Below, piece by piece: positions 61,760 through 64,000 of a stretch of DNA of 64,000 bases. Under the pieces are notes generated by a model, which saw nothing but the letters and a program-made list of their open reading frames with translations, did no database searches and was not told the DNA's origin. The stretch is from Magnolia sinica (Eukaryota; Streptophyta; Magnoliopsida; Magnoliales; Magnoliaceae), in NCBI RefSeq assembly GCF_029962835.1, contig NC_080582.1:18794032-18858031 (forward strand). Reading direction: 5' to 3'. Every line of letters starts with the position of its first letter. The first letter of the stretch is position 1. The translations under genes and the position numbers were made by a program.

Positions 61760-64000
61760 CGTATCAGAGGAGGAGGCGGGCCACATCGATTTCCCTGTGG
61801 TTAGGCGAGTACCCGTGATCGTGCTGAAGACCCCATGTGCATGTGCGAGCATCTAGAAGACCCCACACTAGGAAAATGCACATGGGCTGCTTTATGGAGT
61901 GATCTAGACTGTTGGATCAGAGGGACGCGACGATCAGGCCATTGGATCGCATGGATCACATGATTAGGCCATTGATCGTTGATCGTCCACATTAGTCTTA
62001 GATTTTTTCATATTTTAGGACTTAGTTTTTTTATTATTTTATATCTGGACACATTATGAGTGTTTTAGTTGATTTTATTTAGACTAGGGTTATTTTCATT
62101 AAAATTCATAAGACGGGGATTATTGTAATTTTTGAAACTTCTTGGATCTATAAAAAGAAGGAGGCGTGTGACCTCTCTCCCATTGAATTTCGTGATTAAA
62201 AAAAAAAAGAAGAAGAGAAAAACTCTTGCTTTCTTCTTCTATCTTCATGCAATTTGGAAGGAAGATTGGTGTGAGGCTAATCTTCATCAACGGAGGTGCG
62301 AGGTCTCCATCTATCCCCACACCATCTTCACTTTTCTTCCCCATCTAAGTATTTTCTTTAGATTTTTCATTTTCTCCATCCCAGATCTTTGTTTTCTCTC
62401 AATCCCTACTTCCCATACCCATCCACAATCCAAACCCTAACCAACCTAAACCCATCCTCCCATGCCACACACGTGACTGTACGGCCACACGTGTGAATCC
62501 CACCTGCCCCTTTTGGCTTCCCACCATCATTATATCAAAATCCCTTTCTTCCATCCTCGAAACCCTAACCCTAAACTTAAAATCCCTAACTTTTCCCAAA
62601 TTACCAAAACCCTAATTTTCACCCTAGGTTCTATTAGGTTTCTTATTTTAAAATAGACTATATCCTATGCTAATTGGATGTCCCTACATCCATTAGATCC
62701 TAGTTTCATTTTATTTAATGATCTCGTGTTACGATATTGGTAGCTTAGGCCAGGATTACGCATGATTTTCTTTTTTATTTTCATGATATTTGTGATGAAT
62801 ATAGCGATGTTTGTGTTTTTTTTTTTTTCTTGTTAAATATCTTAATTCGGCTATTTGATCTCACATGTTACTTAGTTCATGCATCGGTCCTGCATAATTT
62901 ATATATAGTTAATAATGCAAAATGAAGCAATGGTCTGATTTGGTGGTGTGACTATCCAATTCTTTCATGAGATTCTATTCCAGTCAGAAGTTTGTATAGT
63001 CTTTTGTGCTAAAGATGTTTTCCTTTCCTATTTAACCTATCATCTTATTGCTAAGAACCAATAGAGGGCTCATCGGTCACTGATGGCAATGGAGTCATCC
63101 GGTGATGGTGCTGAATCCAATTGTTGGAGGTGATGGAGTCGACAAGGGTGGCGGGTAGGAAGGAGAAGGAAGAGAGAAGTTTAGAGGGGGATGATATGCA
63201 CGTCATGTGGAGCCCACAAGGTTATAGAAGAGACAGAAAAAGAGGAATGTGCTAGTTGTGGGGTCCGCATAGTTATTAGGAAAAGAAAATCTTGAAATAA
63301 AACTATTAGAATGAGGAATTGAGGGGTCCATAGGAGATTGGTGGGATTTGGAGATCTGTGCCATTAAAGTTTTGTTACCATAATAAACTATAAGAGAGAC
63401 AGAAGGAGAAATAGGTGAATGGTTTTCCATTCTCAACAAGTACATGGCTTATATAGATTTTGCAGGAGTTTAAAATGGGTATTAGCTTTAACCCTTCGTA
63501 CAAGTAAGATGCTACAACTAATTGATTTTATCTTGATCTCCACAAATTGATGCAGAGGCCCATAGCCCACCTAGGCTCACGACCTACTGAGGCCCATCTA
63601 GGCCCACTGTATGGACCGACAATGATGTAGGCCGATAGCCCACCGTAGGGCACAACATGTGCTAATTTTTAGATTGTTTATTTATAGATTTGGGGGCCTA
63701 AATCAAGTATTGCATTTTACTATTTTTAGATGATATGGGGGCTGATTTAAAGATGTGATTGAAGATATGAGGGGAATATAAGATGTGGGACAAATTTAGA
63801 GATGTAATTAGGATTTTCTATATTTTCTTTTACTATAGTTAGGCTTTTGCCATCTTAGGTAGGTTAGATTGATTTGAAGTCAACTACGATTGATTTGAAA
63901 TCAATCTCCTAGTTGGAGGAACTCTCATTAGAGATTCACTTAAGGGTATGTTCGCTTTTCCAATTACAGTGGTAAATAATTGTAAATGGGTAATGATTAT
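61760..64000. other. Kinase intron 2 continues; no exon recognised
   Basis: No kinase motif (GxGxxG, VAIK, HRDL) appears on either strand. CTATAAAAAG at 62149 with nearby T-rich sequence, and a segment near 63550 starting TGATGCAGAGGCCCATAG, look like pieces of LTRs, but no partner repeats were found. The last 60 bases begin a probable foldback of the 27477 type. Confidence 0.4.

Overview
This is nuclear DNA of a flowering plant. The evidence is spliced genes with GT-AG introns and plant-type protein families, Copia retrotransposons, L1-type LINEs, tRNA-derived SINEs, and dense non-autonomous DNA elements. The commonest repeat is a long foldback with ends like GTGGGGCCCACC. I associate that repeat with magnoliids (laurel/magnolia relatives), but this is recollection and cannot be checked here.

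Two host genes are supported, both on the + strand. (1) A complete five-exon gene at 857-10818 encodes a 307-residue DNA-3-methyladenine glycosylase I (TAG family, HhH-GPD). Each split codon is restored across its junction, and the four zinc ligands are all present. Its four introns are packed with foldback elements and hAT-like MITEs. (2) The 5' part of a CRLK-like (calcium/calmodulin-regulated) receptor-like kinase gene lies at about 52100-59157. It has a probable leader exon, a 6.5-kb first intron and one coding exon carrying the transmembrane segment. The kinase domain lies past the right edge, because an L1 LINE occupies the next intron.

By region: 1-850, sequence upstream of TAG with a 111-bp-spaced duplication; 857-10818, TAG; 10.8-20.5 kb, gene-free, with a degenerate tandem array, a SINE, microsatellites and a TIR element; 20536-27242, a fairly young Copia element with 1.1-kb LTRs and a 5-bp target duplication; 27.5-33.8 kb, foldbacks and hAT-like MITEs; 33.9-37.4 kb, an old reduced Copia relic on the minus strand; 37.5-44.0 kb, a MITE with a 51-bp minisatellite, then an old minus-strand Copia relic followed in tandem by part of a second copy; 44.2-47.0 kb, two foldbacks, three SINE insertions stacked at one site and a clean hAT MITE; 48.7-50.7 kb, a 1.96-kb TIR element enclosing a foldback and a 0.9-kb hairpin with a 21-bp minisatellite loop; 52.1-64.0 kb, the kinase gene with two LINEs and two opposed arrays of a tRNA-like repeat.

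The most unusual signals are four. The young Copia element lacks the usual tRNA primer site and instead has a 14-nt self-complementary pair between its LTR and primer-site position. The 48.7-kb composite TIR element has a heptad-coding minisatellite in a hairpin loop. SINEs are stacked by repeated insertion into the same target. A tRNA-like repeat has been amplified in tandem inside a LINE. No bacterial-type operon, CRISPR array, rRNA or functional tRNA gene was seen. All alignments and divergence figures are by eye.
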